Below, piece after piece: positions 9,301 to 16,815 of a stretch of DNA of 64,000 nt. Under the pieces are notes generated by a model, which was not told where the DNA came from, searched no databases, and saw nothing but the letters and a program-made list of their open reading frames with translations. The translations under genes and the position numbers were made by a program. Positions within the stretch are counted from its first letter, which is position 1; each line of letters begins with the position of its first letter. The stretch is from Streptomyces pseudogriseolus (GTDB lineage Bacteria > Actinomycetota > Actinomycetes > Streptomycetales > Streptomycetaceae). The stretch lies in assembly GCA_002154585.1 (NCBI GenBank), contig MUNG01000020.1, forward strand, positions 32,024 to 96,023. Reading direction: 5' to 3'.

Positions 9301-10006
9301 CACCCCCGTCACCTGCCGCCTGAGCACGCCGTTCACGGTGACCGGCGCCGCACGCACCACCTACCTCGGCCTGAACCCGCGTGACATCGGCATCGAGCGG
9401 GACGGCTCGGTGCCGGTCGACATTCCGGCACTCGGGACGGCGGCGGTCGTCCTGCACAGGACACAGCGGTCTCGTCGAGGCCGTGACGCCCCGGCCGGGC
9501 AGTCACGCCAGGCGCAGTTCGGCCCACACCGTCTTGCCCGGCGCGCCGTCACGCGGCGTGACGCCCCAGCGGGTCGCCAGTCCCGCGACGATCAGCAGAC
9601 CCCGGCCGGACTCCGCCTCGCCCGGCGCTTCCGCGTCGGCGAGCACGGGGACGCGTTCGGTCCGGGTGTCGCTCACCTCGACGCGTACGGCGTCGGTCCC
9701 CTGGCTGAGCCGGACATGGAAGTCCCGCCCGGCGACATGCCCGTGCCGGACCGCGTTGGCGGCCAGCTCGGCGGTGATCAGCGCGAGTGTCTCGTTCACC
9801 CGGCCCCCGTACGGGTGCCCCCAGCTGTCCAGCCGGTGCGAGACCAGTCTGCGCGCCAGGCGGGCGCCGCGCGGGGAGGAGGTGAACGCCATCGCGAACT
9901 CGTGCAGGGGGCAGGGGCTTTCGCCTCCGACGCCGGAGGTGTGCCCCCGAGGGGTGGAGATTCGGCTGTTCATGTGGCCCACGTTGCCGGTGCGGTTTTA
10001 GCGTGA
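6326..10006 (+). CDS. glycoside hydrolase family 38 alpha-mannosidase, apparently lacking its normal stop codon
   Basis: A family 38 retaining alpha-mannosidase that would trim imported mannosides in the cytoplasm; no signal peptide is seen. The zinc/catalytic start motif 'QHSHLDIGYTD' lies near residues 139-149, and the predicted nucleophile is Asp259 in 'AMQTDVPGQ'. Typical C-terminal beta domains run to about residue 1045. The recognisable enzyme ends around 9470 ('IPALGTAAVVLHRT'), but the frame stays open to 10006. That adds ~175 arginine-rich residues that are simply the antisense of the ATP-binding protein gene at 9503-9973. A TGA in another frame at 9484-9486 could be the original stop before a small indel. 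The ATG at 6326 has AAGGA upstream. Enzyme identity is secure; the 3' end is not. Confidence 0.8.
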   Translation: MPKPPLTRPSRWDADIARDLLKERVATTAGLGGLRIRLSGEPLLRRDDRGGLLQSVRLRVTGPDGAPRPPRITRVHVTTEGGSPVHCELLPGPDGDTRLLVPEVDAPTPLLIELPDLEEGTRIPFEARPQRHWTLHLVQHSHLDIGYTDPQGRVMAESRAYLDALLELCRDTDEWPDPARFRWAVEGFHSFQDWAANRPRRQVETFLDRVREGRVELTAMPFNLHTETCSTDELHELLRPVTELRDRHGLDITTAMQTDVPGQVVGLPDVLTDNGIRYLSVAHNWAGRAVPHLVGGEHLPRLFRWQAPSGNSVLVWRTDTPHGLAYMEGSILGFDESYDHVDDLLPAYLSALARFPYPHEGRGIPGFPALDLPDTADPYPWDVLHLRVLGKFADNGPPRRIISDTVRRWNEQWAYPRLRASRNQDFFEDAEKRVGDRLETYRGDWTDWWVDGVGAGAVPQAATRRGQAALAEAQTVSGFAHLMGVPGSTAVTRSAPAVYRSASLFNEHTWGAGDPWTHGDHGHGSGEKQWHWKYSQAMRAHDDAETLLDAASALLGEAFAPAEDALASYYTVNTCSWPRTETARLFLPESTVALDTPVQVTDARTGTPLPFTEEAQSNERHRAAGRFLHVPVTDVPACGAVRLDITARTGTPARDGEDESPYTDATVLENAHLRVTVDLREACIASVVDKATGREMVRQDAVVGFNGYVYDEYATAGGFNHQSSKTVADDSMHLLASRTTAPPAALVERTTDATGQTLVYECAPAGTRRLRVRVHLPHHAARVDIENRVDKTATLTKESAYFAFPFALDHPVVHTEATGGVLGTDRETVPGSATHMRAVRRWISLSDGTHHAALATADAPLVQLGGIAIPYVPYPPSLPQEEPATVFSWVHNNIWDTNFPSQQAFDHVFRYSVGFGSCSAGDDTSAGADELAARVAAVTGHPLVPVRARAESGAGTPAQRRFLTVDDPRVRLVGLTVPDDGHLLVRLQSMAGTPVTCRLSTPFTVTGAARTTYLGLNPRDIGIERDGSVPVDIPALGTAAVVLHRTQRSRRGRDAPAGQSRQAQFGPHRLARRAVTRRDAPAGRQSRDDQQTPAGLRLARRFRVGEHGDAFGPGVAHLDAYGVGPLAEPDMEVPPGDMPVPDRVGGQLGGDQRECLVHPAPVRVPPAVQPVRDQSARQAGAARGGGERHRELVQGAGAFASDAGGVPPRGGDSAVHVAHVAGAVLA
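9503..9973 (-). CDS. small ATP-binding protein (HATPase_c / anti-sigma kinase-like)
   Basis: A 156-residue protein of the GHKL ATPase family common in Streptomyces. The N-box is 'LALITAELAANAVRHGHV' (with E and N) and the glycine-rich lid is 'SGRGLLIVAGLATRWGV'. Related proteins act as serine kinases that control anti-anti-sigma factors, or as partners of Scr1-type HTH regulators. Here it is divergent from such a regulator (10121). The start is uncertain: the ATG at 9973 was taken, but a GTG at 9982 is in frame. The entire gene lies antisense to the read-through 3' extension of the alpha-mannosidase frame, which argues that the extension rather than this gene is the artefact or oddity. Confidence 0.8.
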   Translation of the reverse strand: MNSRISTPRGHTSGVGGESPCPLHEFAMAFTSSPRGARLARRLVSHRLDSWGHPYGGRVNETLALITAELAANAVRHGHVAGRDFHVRLSQGTDAVRVEVSDTRTERVPVLADAEAPGEAESGRGLLIVAGLATRWGVTPRDGAPGKTVWAELRLA

Positions 10007-10120
10007 CCAGATACGCCACGCATACGAGTCGTCGCTGTAAGTGGCCGATGTGCGGGTGTAGGCGGGACGGAGCGTGACGGTCGGCGCGGGGGTGCGTTGA
10101 CCGAGGGAGGTGGTACGGGG

Positions 10121-10993
10121 ATGAGCGAACCCACGGGACTGGCGGACGGGGCGGCCGGGGGCGGCGAGGTCGAGGAACGGCATGCGGAACCGGACGCCGG
10201 CTCCGGGGTCCTGCGGGTCTTCGGACGCCAGTTGAAACGGTTTCGGGTGCGGGCCGGGATGGAGCGGCCCGAGTTCGGCTCGCTGACGGGGTACTCGGTG
10301 TCGACCATCGCCGCGTACGAGCAGGGGCGGCGGGTGCCGCCGCCGAGGTTCATCGACCAGGCGGACGAGGTGCTGGACGCGGGCGGGGTCCTCCAGGAGA
10401 TGAAGGAGGAGGTGGCCCGGGCGCAGTATCCGGCGTTCTTCCGGGACGCGGCCAGGCTGGAGGGGGAGGCGGTCGAGCTCCATGTGTACGACACCCACCT
10501 CATCAACGGGCTGCTGCAGACCGAGGAATACGCGCGGGCCGTGTTCACGATGCGACGACCGTTGCTCAGCGAGGAGGTGATCGAGGAGCGGGTTGCCGCG
10601 CGTCTCGCCAGGCAGCGGATCTTCAGCCGCGTACCGATGCCCACCCTCAGCTTCGTCATCGAGCAGTCCGCGCTGACGCGGCCCCTAGGCGGTACCGAGG
10701 TGATGCGGGGACAACTGGAGCAGCTTCTGCTGCACGGCCGGCGGCGCAACGTCGAGATCCAGATCATGCCGAACGCGCGCGACGAGCATGCCGGTCTGGC
10801 TGGGCCCTTCACCTTGATCGAGACACAGAATGCGCGGAGGATCGCCTACGTGGAGGCGTACAAGGACAGCCGCCTCTACACGGACCGGGGCACTGTCCGT
10901 CAGCTCGAAGAGCAGTACGGTCTGCTACGGGCACAAGCTCTCACGCCCCGCGAGTCGTTGACCTTCGTCGAGGAACTGCTGGGAGAGACATGA
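10121..10993 (+). CDS. XRE/Scr1-family helix-turn-helix regulator
   Basis: 290 residues. Residues ~30-90 form an XRE-type helix-turn-helix ('FRVRAGMERPEFGSLTGYSV'), followed by the Scr1/DUF5753 domain ('HLINGLLQTEEYARAVF', 'FVIEQSALTRPLGG', 'IQIMPNARDEHAGLAGPFTL'). These regulators are abundant in Streptomyces and are usually paired with a DUF397 protein, as here, where the next start overlaps this stop (ATGA). Known pairs influence development, and the module has been described as toxin-antitoxin-like. The ATG at 10121 has GGGAGG 10 bases upstream; an in-frame TTG at 10097 has no ribosome site. Confidence 0.88.
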   Translation: MSEPTGLADGAAGGGEVEERHAEPDAGSGVLRVFGRQLKRFRVRAGMERPEFGSLTGYSVSTIAAYEQGRRVPPPRFIDQADEVLDAGGVLQEMKEEVARAQYPAFFRDAARLEGEAVELHVYDTHLINGLLQTEEYARAVFTMRRPLLSEEVIEERVAARLARQRIFSRVPMPTLSFVIEQSALTRPLGGTEVMRGQLEQLLLHGRRRNVEIQIMPNARDEHAGLAGPFTLIETQNARRIAYVEAYKDSRLYTDRGTVRQLEEQYGLLRAQALTPRESLTFVEELLGET

Positions 10994-11181
10994 ACATCGA
11001 CGTCGAGGAAGTCGTCACGTGGCGCACGAGCAGCTACAGCAGCGGTGAGGGCGGCCAGTGCGTCGAGGTCGCCCTCCGCCCTCACCTCGTACACGTACGC
11101 GACTCCAAGGACGTAGCCCGGCCCGGCCTCGCAGTGGACGCGGCGGCCTGGGACGCCTTCGTCCGCTTCGCCGGTCGGTGA
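10990..11181 (+). CDS. DUF397 domain protein
   Basis: A 63-residue protein with the family's 'WRTSSYSSGEGGQCVEVA' start, 'VHVRDSKD' centre and 'WDAFVRFA' end. DUF397 proteins are small partners encoded directly after Scr1-type regulators and are proposed to bind or modulate them. Translation is coupled to the regulator by an ATGA overlap. A strong hairpin terminator follows within 12 bases, so the pair forms its own transcription unit. Confidence 0.9.
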   Translation: MNIDVEEVVTWRTSSYSSGEGGQCVEVALRPHLVHVRDSKDVARPGLAVDAAAWDAFVRFAGR

Positions 11182-11192
11182 CGCTCTGAGTC

Positions 11193-11217
11193 TGCCCCTG
11201 GCCACGAGCCAGGGGCA
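11193..11217 (+). terminator. hairpin terminator after the regulator/DUF397 pair
   Basis: TGCCCCTGGC and GCCAGGGGCA form a perfect 10-bp stem with a 5-base loop directly after the DUF397 stop. No U-tract follows, as is usual in Streptomyces. Confidence 0.8.
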
Positions 11218-11411
11218 TCGCCCCCGTATGTGAGTTCCATGTGAATCCCCGGCCCGACGGCCCCCTACGGTGCGGTTGCCGCAGGTCAGAGGATCGCGGC
11301 TCCCACGCGGCACACATGTTCACGCAGAGTCGGCTCACCTCGGCCGCCGAACGTGGAGTGGTGCGCGCGGCCCTCGCGTGCACCACTGCCGCCTCCGGTT
11401 CGGGAGCCTTG

Positions 11412-12344
11412 ATGATCGAAGTGCGTGGCCTGACCAAGCGCTACGGCGACGTCCTCGCCGTGGACGACCTGACCTTCGCCGTCCGGCCGGGGGAGGTGAC
11501 CGGCTTCCTGGGGCCCAACGGCTCCGGCAAGTCCACCACCCTGCGCATGGTCCTCGGCCTGGACGCCCCCACCGCGGGCACCGCGACGGTCGGCGGGCGG
11601 CCGTACGCCGCGCAGCCGGCTCCGCTCACCGTGGTGGGGGCGCTGCTGGACCCGGGCGCGGTGCTGCCGAGCCGCAGCGCGTTCCACCACCTGCTGGCGC
11701 TCGCCGCCGGCAACGGCCTCCCGCGCCGCCGGGTGGACGAGGTGCTGGCCGACGTCGGCATGGAGAAGGCCGCCCGGCGCAAGGCGGGGACCTTCTCGCT
11801 CGGCATGCGCCAGCGGCTCGGCATCGCAGCCGCCCTTCTGGGCGACCCGCCGGCCGTCGTCTTCGACGAGCCCCTCAACGGGCTCGACCCGGAGGGCATC
11901 GTCTGGATCAGGCAGCTCATGCGGAGCATGGCCGCCGAGGGACGCGCCGTGCTGATGTCCAGCCACCTGATGAGCGAGATGGAGCTGACCGCCGACCATC
12001 TCATCGTCATCGGCAGGGGCAAGCTGATCGCGGACATGTCGATGAAGGCGTTCATCGACATGAACTCCGAGCGCGAGGTCCTCGTACGCAGCCCGCAGGC
12101 CGAAACCCTGCGCGGTCTGCTGGCCACGGCCGTCGACGTGCGCACGGAGAACGACGGCGCCCTGGTGGTGACCGGCCTGGAGGCCGCGGAGATCGGCGCC
12201 CTCGCGGCGGCCGGCGGCGTGGAACTGCATGAGCTGTCACCCCGTCAGGCGTCCCTGGAACAGGCGTTCATGGACCTGACGCGTGACGCGGTGGAGTACC
12301 AGGCGGAGACCAAGACGGAGACGATGACGGGGGCGAGCCGATGA
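11412..12344 (+). CDS. ABC transporter ATP-binding protein (ABC-2/DRA-type exporter)
   Basis: ATPase of an ABC exporter of the drug-resistance/NatA type. 310 residues. Walker A is 'GPNGSGKST' (~residues 36-44), the signature reads 'FSLGMRQRLGIAAAL', Walker B is 'PAVVFDEPLNGLDPEG', and a C-terminal regulatory tail follows. The start 'MIEVRGLTKRYGDVLAVDDL' is canonical, with GGGAG upstream. The frame is open back to 11241 but that extension has no homology-like features. It overlaps its permease by ATGA and is followed by a two-component system, suggesting cell-envelope or antibiotic stress export regulated locally. Confidence 0.9.
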   Translation: MIEVRGLTKRYGDVLAVDDLTFAVRPGEVTGFLGPNGSGKSTTLRMVLGLDAPTAGTATVGGRPYAAQPAPLTVVGALLDPGAVLPSRSAFHHLLALAAGNGLPRRRVDEVLADVGMEKAARRKAGTFSLGMRQRLGIAAALLGDPPAVVFDEPLNGLDPEGIVWIRQLMRSMAAEGRAVLMSSHLMSEMELTADHLIVIGRGKLIADMSMKAFIDMNSEREVLVRSPQAETLRGLLATAVDVRTENDGALVVTGLEAAEIGALAAAGGVELHELSPRQASLEQAFMDLTRDAVEYQAETKTETMTGASR

Positions 12345-13219
12345 GCCGCACCGCCGCGTGGCCCCGCCCGGGCCGGACGGCGAAGAACCTCGTCCCTGCC
12401 CGCCGGACCGGCCCGGAACCGAGCAGTCCGACCACGCGCGGGGCGACCTTCCGGCACAGCCTGCACGCCGAATGGATCAAGATCCGTACGATGCGCTCCA
12501 CCCCGTACCTGATCCTCGGGACCCTCGCCTTCTGCGTCGGTCTCGCCGCGCTGAACGGCTCGTCGGCCGGAAGCGAGTACGCGGACCTGAGCCCCGCCGA
12601 CCGGGCCGTCTTCGATCCGCTGGCCACCAGCCTGCGCGGCTATCTGCTCGCGCAGATCGCCCTGGGGCTGCTGGGTGGCATGGTGATCACCTCCGAGTAC
12701 GGCGCCCGTACGATCGTCAGCACACTGACGTCGGTGCCGCACCGGGCGAGGGTCCTCGGGTCCAAGGCGGTCGTCCTGGTGGGCGTGGCGCTGCCGGCCG
12801 GGATCGCGGTGTCCCTCGCCGGGTTTCTGGTGGGGCAGGCGTCGCTGTCCGGGGCGGGCGCTCCGCGCCTGGCGCTGTCCGACGGCCTGGCACTGCGCGG
12901 CATCCTCGGCGGTGGTCTGTATCTGGCGCTGGCCGGGCTCTTCGGACTGGCTCTGGGTACCGTGATCCGCTCCACGACGGCCACGGTGACGACACTGTTC
13001 GGCGTGCTGCTCATCGTCCAGGCGTTCGCGCCGGCCCTGCCCGGCGGGGTCGGGGAGTGGGTGTCGACGTACTGGCCGCCGATCGCCGGAGGCCAGATCA
13101 TCACCGGCTACCGCGATCCCGAGCTCCTCGGCCCGTGGGCGGGTCTCGGCGTGATGGCCGGGTGCGTGGCCGTGCTGCTGGCGGCGGCGTTCGTCGTCTT
13201 CCGCAAGCGCGACGCCTAG
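12341..13219 (+). CDS. ABC-2 type transporter permease
   Basis: 292-residue membrane partner of the upstream ATPase, with about six helices after a ~45-residue cytoplasmic N-terminus. The stretch 'HAEWIKIRTMRSTPYLI' just before the first helix is characteristic of Streptomyces ABC-2 permeases, and the protein ends with a basic tail 'FRKRDA'. Its start is fused to the ATPase stop. The substrate cannot be told from sequence. Confidence 0.88.
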   Translation: MSRTAAWPRPGRTAKNLVPARRTGPEPSSPTTRGATFRHSLHAEWIKIRTMRSTPYLILGTLAFCVGLAALNGSSAGSEYADLSPADRAVFDPLATSLRGYLLAQIALGLLGGMVITSEYGARTIVSTLTSVPHRARVLGSKAVVLVGVALPAGIAVSLAGFLVGQASLSGAGAPRLALSDGLALRGILGGGLYLALAGLFGLALGTVIRSTTATVTTLFGVLLIVQAFAPALPGGVGEWVSTYWPPIAGGQIITGYRDPELLGPWAGLGVMAGCVAVLLAAAFVVFRKRDA

Positions 13220-13263
13220 CGGGCCGGGAGACTGGGACCGATGATCGGTGGGGAGCGGGTGAC

Positions 13264-13971
13264 ATGACGGGCGCAGAGCAGCTGCTGCTGGTGGTGGAGG
13301 ACGAGCCGACGCTGCGTGACCTGCTGTCGGCGAGCCTGCGGCTGGCCGGGTTCGAGGTGGTCGCGGCCGAGAACGGGACGCGGGCGCTGGAGGAGGTCGG
13401 CGCGCGCCGGCCCGACCTGATCGTCCTGGACGTGATGCTGCCCGACATCGACGGCTTCGAGGTCGCACGCCGGCTGCGGCAGTCGCACCCGGCCGCGGCC
13501 GGCGGGCCTCCGCCGATCCTGTTTCTGACCGCCCGCGACGCGGCCGAGGACCGGATCAACGGGCTGCGGGCGGGCGGCGACGACTACGTCACCAAGCCGT
13601 TCAACCTGGAGGAGCTCGTCCTGCGCATCCAGGCCGTGCTGCGTCGCACCGGCGGCCACCGGCAGGACGGCCTGTTGGTCGTGGGTGATCTGGAGCTCGA
13701 CCCGGACAGCCGTCAGGTGCTCCGGGGCGGCCGGTCGGTGGAGCTGTCCCCGACCGAGTTCAGCCTGCTGCGGGTGCTGATGGAGAACGCCGGACGGGTC
13801 CTGTCCCGGGAGCAGCTGCTGGAGCGCGTCTGGGCCTACGACTTCGGCGGCGACGACTCCATCGTCGCCTCCTACATCAGCTATCTGCGCCGCAAGATCG
13901 ACACGGATGAGCCGAAGCTGATCCACACGGTGCGGGGCATCGGCTACGTACTGCGCAGGCCCCGCCCATGA
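13264..13971 (+). CDS. OmpR/PhoB-family response regulator
   Basis: 235 residues with an N-terminal receiver domain and a C-terminal winged-helix DNA-binding domain. The phosphoacceptor is Asp56 in 'LIVLDVMLPD', the acidic pair is in 'VVEDEPTLRD', and the conserved Lys is in 'YVTKPFNLEEL'. The effector domain ends 'IHTVRGIGYVLRR', typical of OmpR members. GGGGAG lies 13 bases before the ATG. It sits 44 bases after the ABC permease and overlaps the kinase gene by ATGA, so the exporter and its likely sensor are co-transcribed. Confidence 0.93.
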   Translation: MTGAEQLLLVVEDEPTLRDLLSASLRLAGFEVVAAENGTRALEEVGARRPDLIVLDVMLPDIDGFEVARRLRQSHPAAAGGPPPILFLTARDAAEDRINGLRAGGDDYVTKPFNLEELVLRIQAVLRRTGGHRQDGLLVVGDLELDPDSRQVLRGGRSVELSPTEFSLLRVLMENAGRVLSREQLLERVWAYDFGGDDSIVASYISYLRRKIDTDEPKLIHTVRGIGYVLRRPRP

Positions 13972-15494
13972 GGCCGCCGTCCGCCCGCCGGGCCCTGGAA
14001 CGGCTGTCCCTGCGCGGCCGCCTGGTGGCGATCTGCCTGCTGCTGGTGGTCGCCGCCCTGCTCGCCAGCAATGCGCTGCTCGTCACCCTGCTGCAGCGCC
14101 AACTGGTCGACCAGCTGGACGAACGGCTCCGGTCCGCCGCCACGGCGGCCGCCCGCCTGTCCGACCTCACCGACCTGACCGACCTGGCCAGGATTCCGGG
14201 CGACACCGGGCCACGGGCGCGCGACGTGGTGGAGGGCGAGCTGACCGGCGACGTCCATGTGGTCTACCTCGACGCCGAGGGACGTGTCCGGCGGACACCG
14301 CGTCCGGCCGCCACCGGCGCGCCCCGGCTGCCGAAGCTCGACCGGGCGGCGGTCGAGGCCCGCGACGAGCGGCCGTTCGAGGCCACGGCCGTGGGCGGCG
14401 GCGAGAACTGGCGGGTGATCGCCGTGCCGGTCGGCCAGGCAGGAACCCCGGCGGGCGGCAGCATCGTGGTGGCCGGTTCGCTGGACCAGGTCGGTGCGAC
14501 CATCCGGGGTCTCGGTGTACGGATGCTGGTGATCGACTCCCTCGTGCTCGCCCTGCTCGGCGTGATCGGCTGGTTCGCCGTACGGGCCGGACTGCGCCCG
14601 CTGCGCCGGATCGAGACGACCGCGGCCGCCATCGCGGGCGGCGACCTGTCCCGCCGGGTGTCCCGGCCGGCCTCCCCCCGCACCGAACTGGGCCGCCTGT
14701 CCGACGCTCTCAACGGCATGCTGGACCGGATCGAGGAGGGCGACGCCGCACGCGCCGCCACCAACGCGCGCATGCGGACCTTCCTCGCGGACGCCGGCCA
14801 CGAACTGCGCACCCCGCTGTCCGGCATCAAAGGCTTCACCGAGCTGTACCGGATGGGCGGCATGCCCGAGCGCACCGACGTCGACGCCGCGATGAGCCGC
14901 ATCGAAGGCGAAGCGGCCCGCCTCGTGCGCATCGTCGAAGACCTGCTGCTGCTCGCGCGCCTCGACGAGGAGGCCGCCGCGAACCTGCGACTGCCGCTCC
15001 ATCTCACGCCGATGGACCTGCGCACCCTGGCCGCCGACGCCCTGCACGACCTGCGGGCCCTGGCTCCCGACCGTACCGTCGTCCTGACCGGACCCGGCGG
15101 CGGACCGCCCGGCGGCGCCCCCGTCCTCGGGGACGAGGCGCGGCTGCGGCAGGTGACGTCGAACCTCGTCGGCAACGCCCTCGCCCACACCCCGCCGGGC
15201 ACCCCGGTACGGATCGGCGTCGGCACCCAAGGCGGCCTGGCCGTCCTGGAGTTGAGCGACGAGGGGCCGGGTCTGACCGCCGAGCAGGCCGCCCATGTCT
15301 TCGACCGCTTCTACCGGGTCGACCACGCCCGCGGCCGCACCCGGGACGGCGGCGTCGGTCTGGGCCTGTCCATCGTCCACTCCCTGGTGAGCGCCCACCA
15401 CGGCCGCATGGAGGTCGACACGGCCCCCGGCGAGGGCGCCACCTTCCGCATGGTGCTGCCCCTGCACCCCGACACCCCTGCCACGGGCTCCTGA
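13968..15494 (+). CDS. sensor histidine kinase
   Basis: 508-residue membrane kinase. Helix 1 spans residues ~20-42. An extracytoplasmic sensor region follows to ~180, then helix 2 at ~185-205. A HAMP linker leads to the phosphoacceptor His278 in 'DAGHELRTPLSGI'. The ATP-binding domain shows the N box 'VTSNLVGNALAHTPPG', G1 'DEGPGL' and G2 'GVGLGLSIVHSLV'. It would autophosphorylate and pass phosphate to Asp56 of the coupled regulator. Such ABC/two-component cassettes in Gram-positives often respond to cell-wall-active compounds; that role is inferred. Confidence 0.92.
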   Translation: MRPPSARRALERLSLRGRLVAICLLLVVAALLASNALLVTLLQRQLVDQLDERLRSAATAAARLSDLTDLTDLARIPGDTGPRARDVVEGELTGDVHVVYLDAEGRVRRTPRPAATGAPRLPKLDRAAVEARDERPFEATAVGGGENWRVIAVPVGQAGTPAGGSIVVAGSLDQVGATIRGLGVRMLVIDSLVLALLGVIGWFAVRAGLRPLRRIETTAAAIAGGDLSRRVSRPASPRTELGRLSDALNGMLDRIEEGDAARAATNARMRTFLADAGHELRTPLSGIKGFTELYRMGGMPERTDVDAAMSRIEGEAARLVRIVEDLLLLARLDEEAAANLRLPLHLTPMDLRTLAADALHDLRALAPDRTVVLTGPGGGPPGGAPVLGDEARLRQVTSNLVGNALAHTPPGTPVRIGVGTQGGLAVLELSDEGPGLTAEQAAHVFDRFYRVDHARGRTRDGGVGLGLSIVHSLVSAHHGRMEVDTAPGEGATFRMVLPLHPDTPATGS

Positions 15495-15540
15495 TCCTCA
15501 CTCAGCAGGTCCCTTCACCCCAGGCGTTGCCCCGCCGTGA

Positions 15541-15927
15541 CGGCCCGTACCGGGCCACGGCACGCGACAGCCGCAGCCGGGTTACTCCGGCCTGCCCGCG
15601 TACCGCTCCACCTGCGGTGACGGCCTCCAACCCGTCACGGACGAGGCATCGGCCCCCGGAATCTGCATCACCAACGTCGGAGTAGTGGACCCTGCCCTGG
15701 GCCCGCACACGGATCGGGTCACCGGCTACCGGACGGTGGTCAACCGGACCGGCGCCAATTACGGCGTCGTCCTGCATCTCGGAACCCTGGGCGGGGAGTT
15801 CAGGACGGCGCTTGCCTTCGGCACTCCGAGCACCGACCCGGACATGGTGCGGAGCGTGGCGAAGGCACTGCACGACCGGGCGGTAAGCCCGGATGCGGTG
15901 TGCCGGAGCGAGGCCCAGGAGATATAG
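15541..15927 (+). pseudogene. C-terminal gene remnant of unrecognised family (possibly acyltransferase/condensation-like)
   Basis: An open frame without a credible start codon or ribosome site runs from a stop at 15538-15540 to the TAG at 15925-15927. The last 80 codons (from GTG 15685) read like the end of a folded enzyme: 'TGYRTVVNRTGANYGVVLHL' then 'TDPDMVRSVAKALHDRAV'. This loosely resembles the C-terminal part of CoA-dependent acyltransferase/condensation-type proteins, but the match is from memory and weak. It lies in a patch of truncated genes, so a 5'-deleted remnant is the simplest reading. Confidence 0.35.
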
Positions 15928-15938
15928 GCATGGACCCG

Positions 15939-16244
15939 TCAGATGCCTTGCCGCAGCACCAGGTCGAGCAGGCCGGGGAAGCGCTCGTCGAACTCGGCGC
16001 GCCGCAGACGGTTGAGACGCTTGGGGCCGGCGTCGCGCTGTTCCAGCAGCCCGGCCTCACGCAGTACCGCGAAATGGCGGCTGAGGGTCGCCTTGGTGAC
16101 CGGCACGTCGAAGCTTCCGCATGAGCGCTCCCAGTCCCCGGCTCCGGCGAGCTCGCGTACCAGGGTCTGCCGGACAGGGTCGGCGAGGGCGAGCAGCGCG
16201 GTCTCCAGTGGGACGATCTCGGTGGACCCGGCCAACGCCGGCAT
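15939..16244 (-). CDS. ArsR-family helix-turn-helix repressor, 5' end uncertain
   Basis: About 101 residues with a winged helix-turn-helix: 'VPLETALLALADPVRQTLVREL', then recognition helix 'VTKATLSRHFAVLREAGLLEQR', ending 'FPGLLDLVLRQGI'. This is an ArsR-like repressor of the type often divergent from an MFS efflux gene. Exactly that arrangement seems to have been present: the opposite strand from ~16220 rightward encodes only the tail of an MFS transporter. The ATG at 16244 lies inside the MFS-like sequence, so the native start and promoter were probably removed by the deletion that joined the two. The domain is intact; expression is doubtful. Confidence 0.6.
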   Translation of the reverse strand: MPALAGSTEIVPLETALLALADPVRQTLVRELAGAGDWERSCGSFDVPVTKATLSRHFAVLREAGLLEQRDAGPKRLNRLRRAEFDERFPGLLDLVLRQGI

Positions 16245-16494
16245 CGCCTCCGGAGTCCTCAACGCCTCACGCCAGGTGGGCGGACTCATCGGGGTCGCGG
16301 TGATGGGCCTGCTCGTCGGCGAAGTGGCCTCCGACCAGTTCCCGTCAGGACTGCGGGCCGCCCTGCTCTCGGCCGTGGCGGCCCTCGCCGTCAGCGCGGC
16401 GCTGAGCACCGTCGGCCTCCGCAAGCCCCGTACATCCATCGAGGCGTCACCGGCGGCGGCCACGCCCGCCCCGAGTGGCGTCGATGCGCGCTGA
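16222..16494 (+). pseudogene. MFS transporter, C-terminal fragment
   Basis: About 90 codons match the last two helices of a 14-helix (DHA2-type) drug efflux transporter: 'ANAGIASGVLNASRQVGGLI' is the classic motif, followed by a final helix 'ALLSAVAALAVSAALSTVGL'. Some 400 N-terminal residues are missing. The fragment starts within the coding end of the opposite-strand ArsR gene, so a deletion has fused regulator and transporter tail. The fragment cannot transport anything. Confidence 0.75.
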
Positions 16495-16523
16495 CGGCCG
16501 GAAGCCGGCCGCACGGCGCCTCC

Positions 16524-16815
16524 TCAGCGGGCGACGTTCTTCTCGATCTCCTCCCGCCAGGCCCGGTCCTGCTTGCGGTGCAGCTTGGGCAGGAGCCGCC
16601 GGAGCGTCTCGCGGGCGTCGCCGACGAGGTTGACCTCGTTCGGGTAGCGCAGGCCGATCATGTGCGGGTCGATGTCGATCTGCACGGCCCGCGCCTGGTC
16701 CAGTTTCGGCAGGAACTGCGTGTACGGGAAGCTGGAGCCGATCATCAGCAGGGTGTCGCATCCCTGCATCAGCTCGTACGAGGGGCGGGTGCCCAGCGGC
16801 GCGTACCAGCCGAGA
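16524..16815 (-). pseudogene. thiamine-pyrophosphate enzyme (pyruvate-oxidase-like), internal/C-terminal fragment
   Basis: Roughly 95 codons: 'YAPLGTRPSYELMQGCDTLL', 'MIGSSFPYTQFLPK', 'AVQIDIDPHMIGLRYPNEVN', 'VGDARETLRRLLPKLHRKQD', then a stop. This matches the middle (FAD/nucleotide-fold) domain of PoxB-type TPP enzymes, which are about 580-600 residues long. The N-terminal domain is cut at ~16815, where a kdpC fragment begins on the other strand, and the C-terminal catalytic domain is absent too. Confidence 0.7.
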
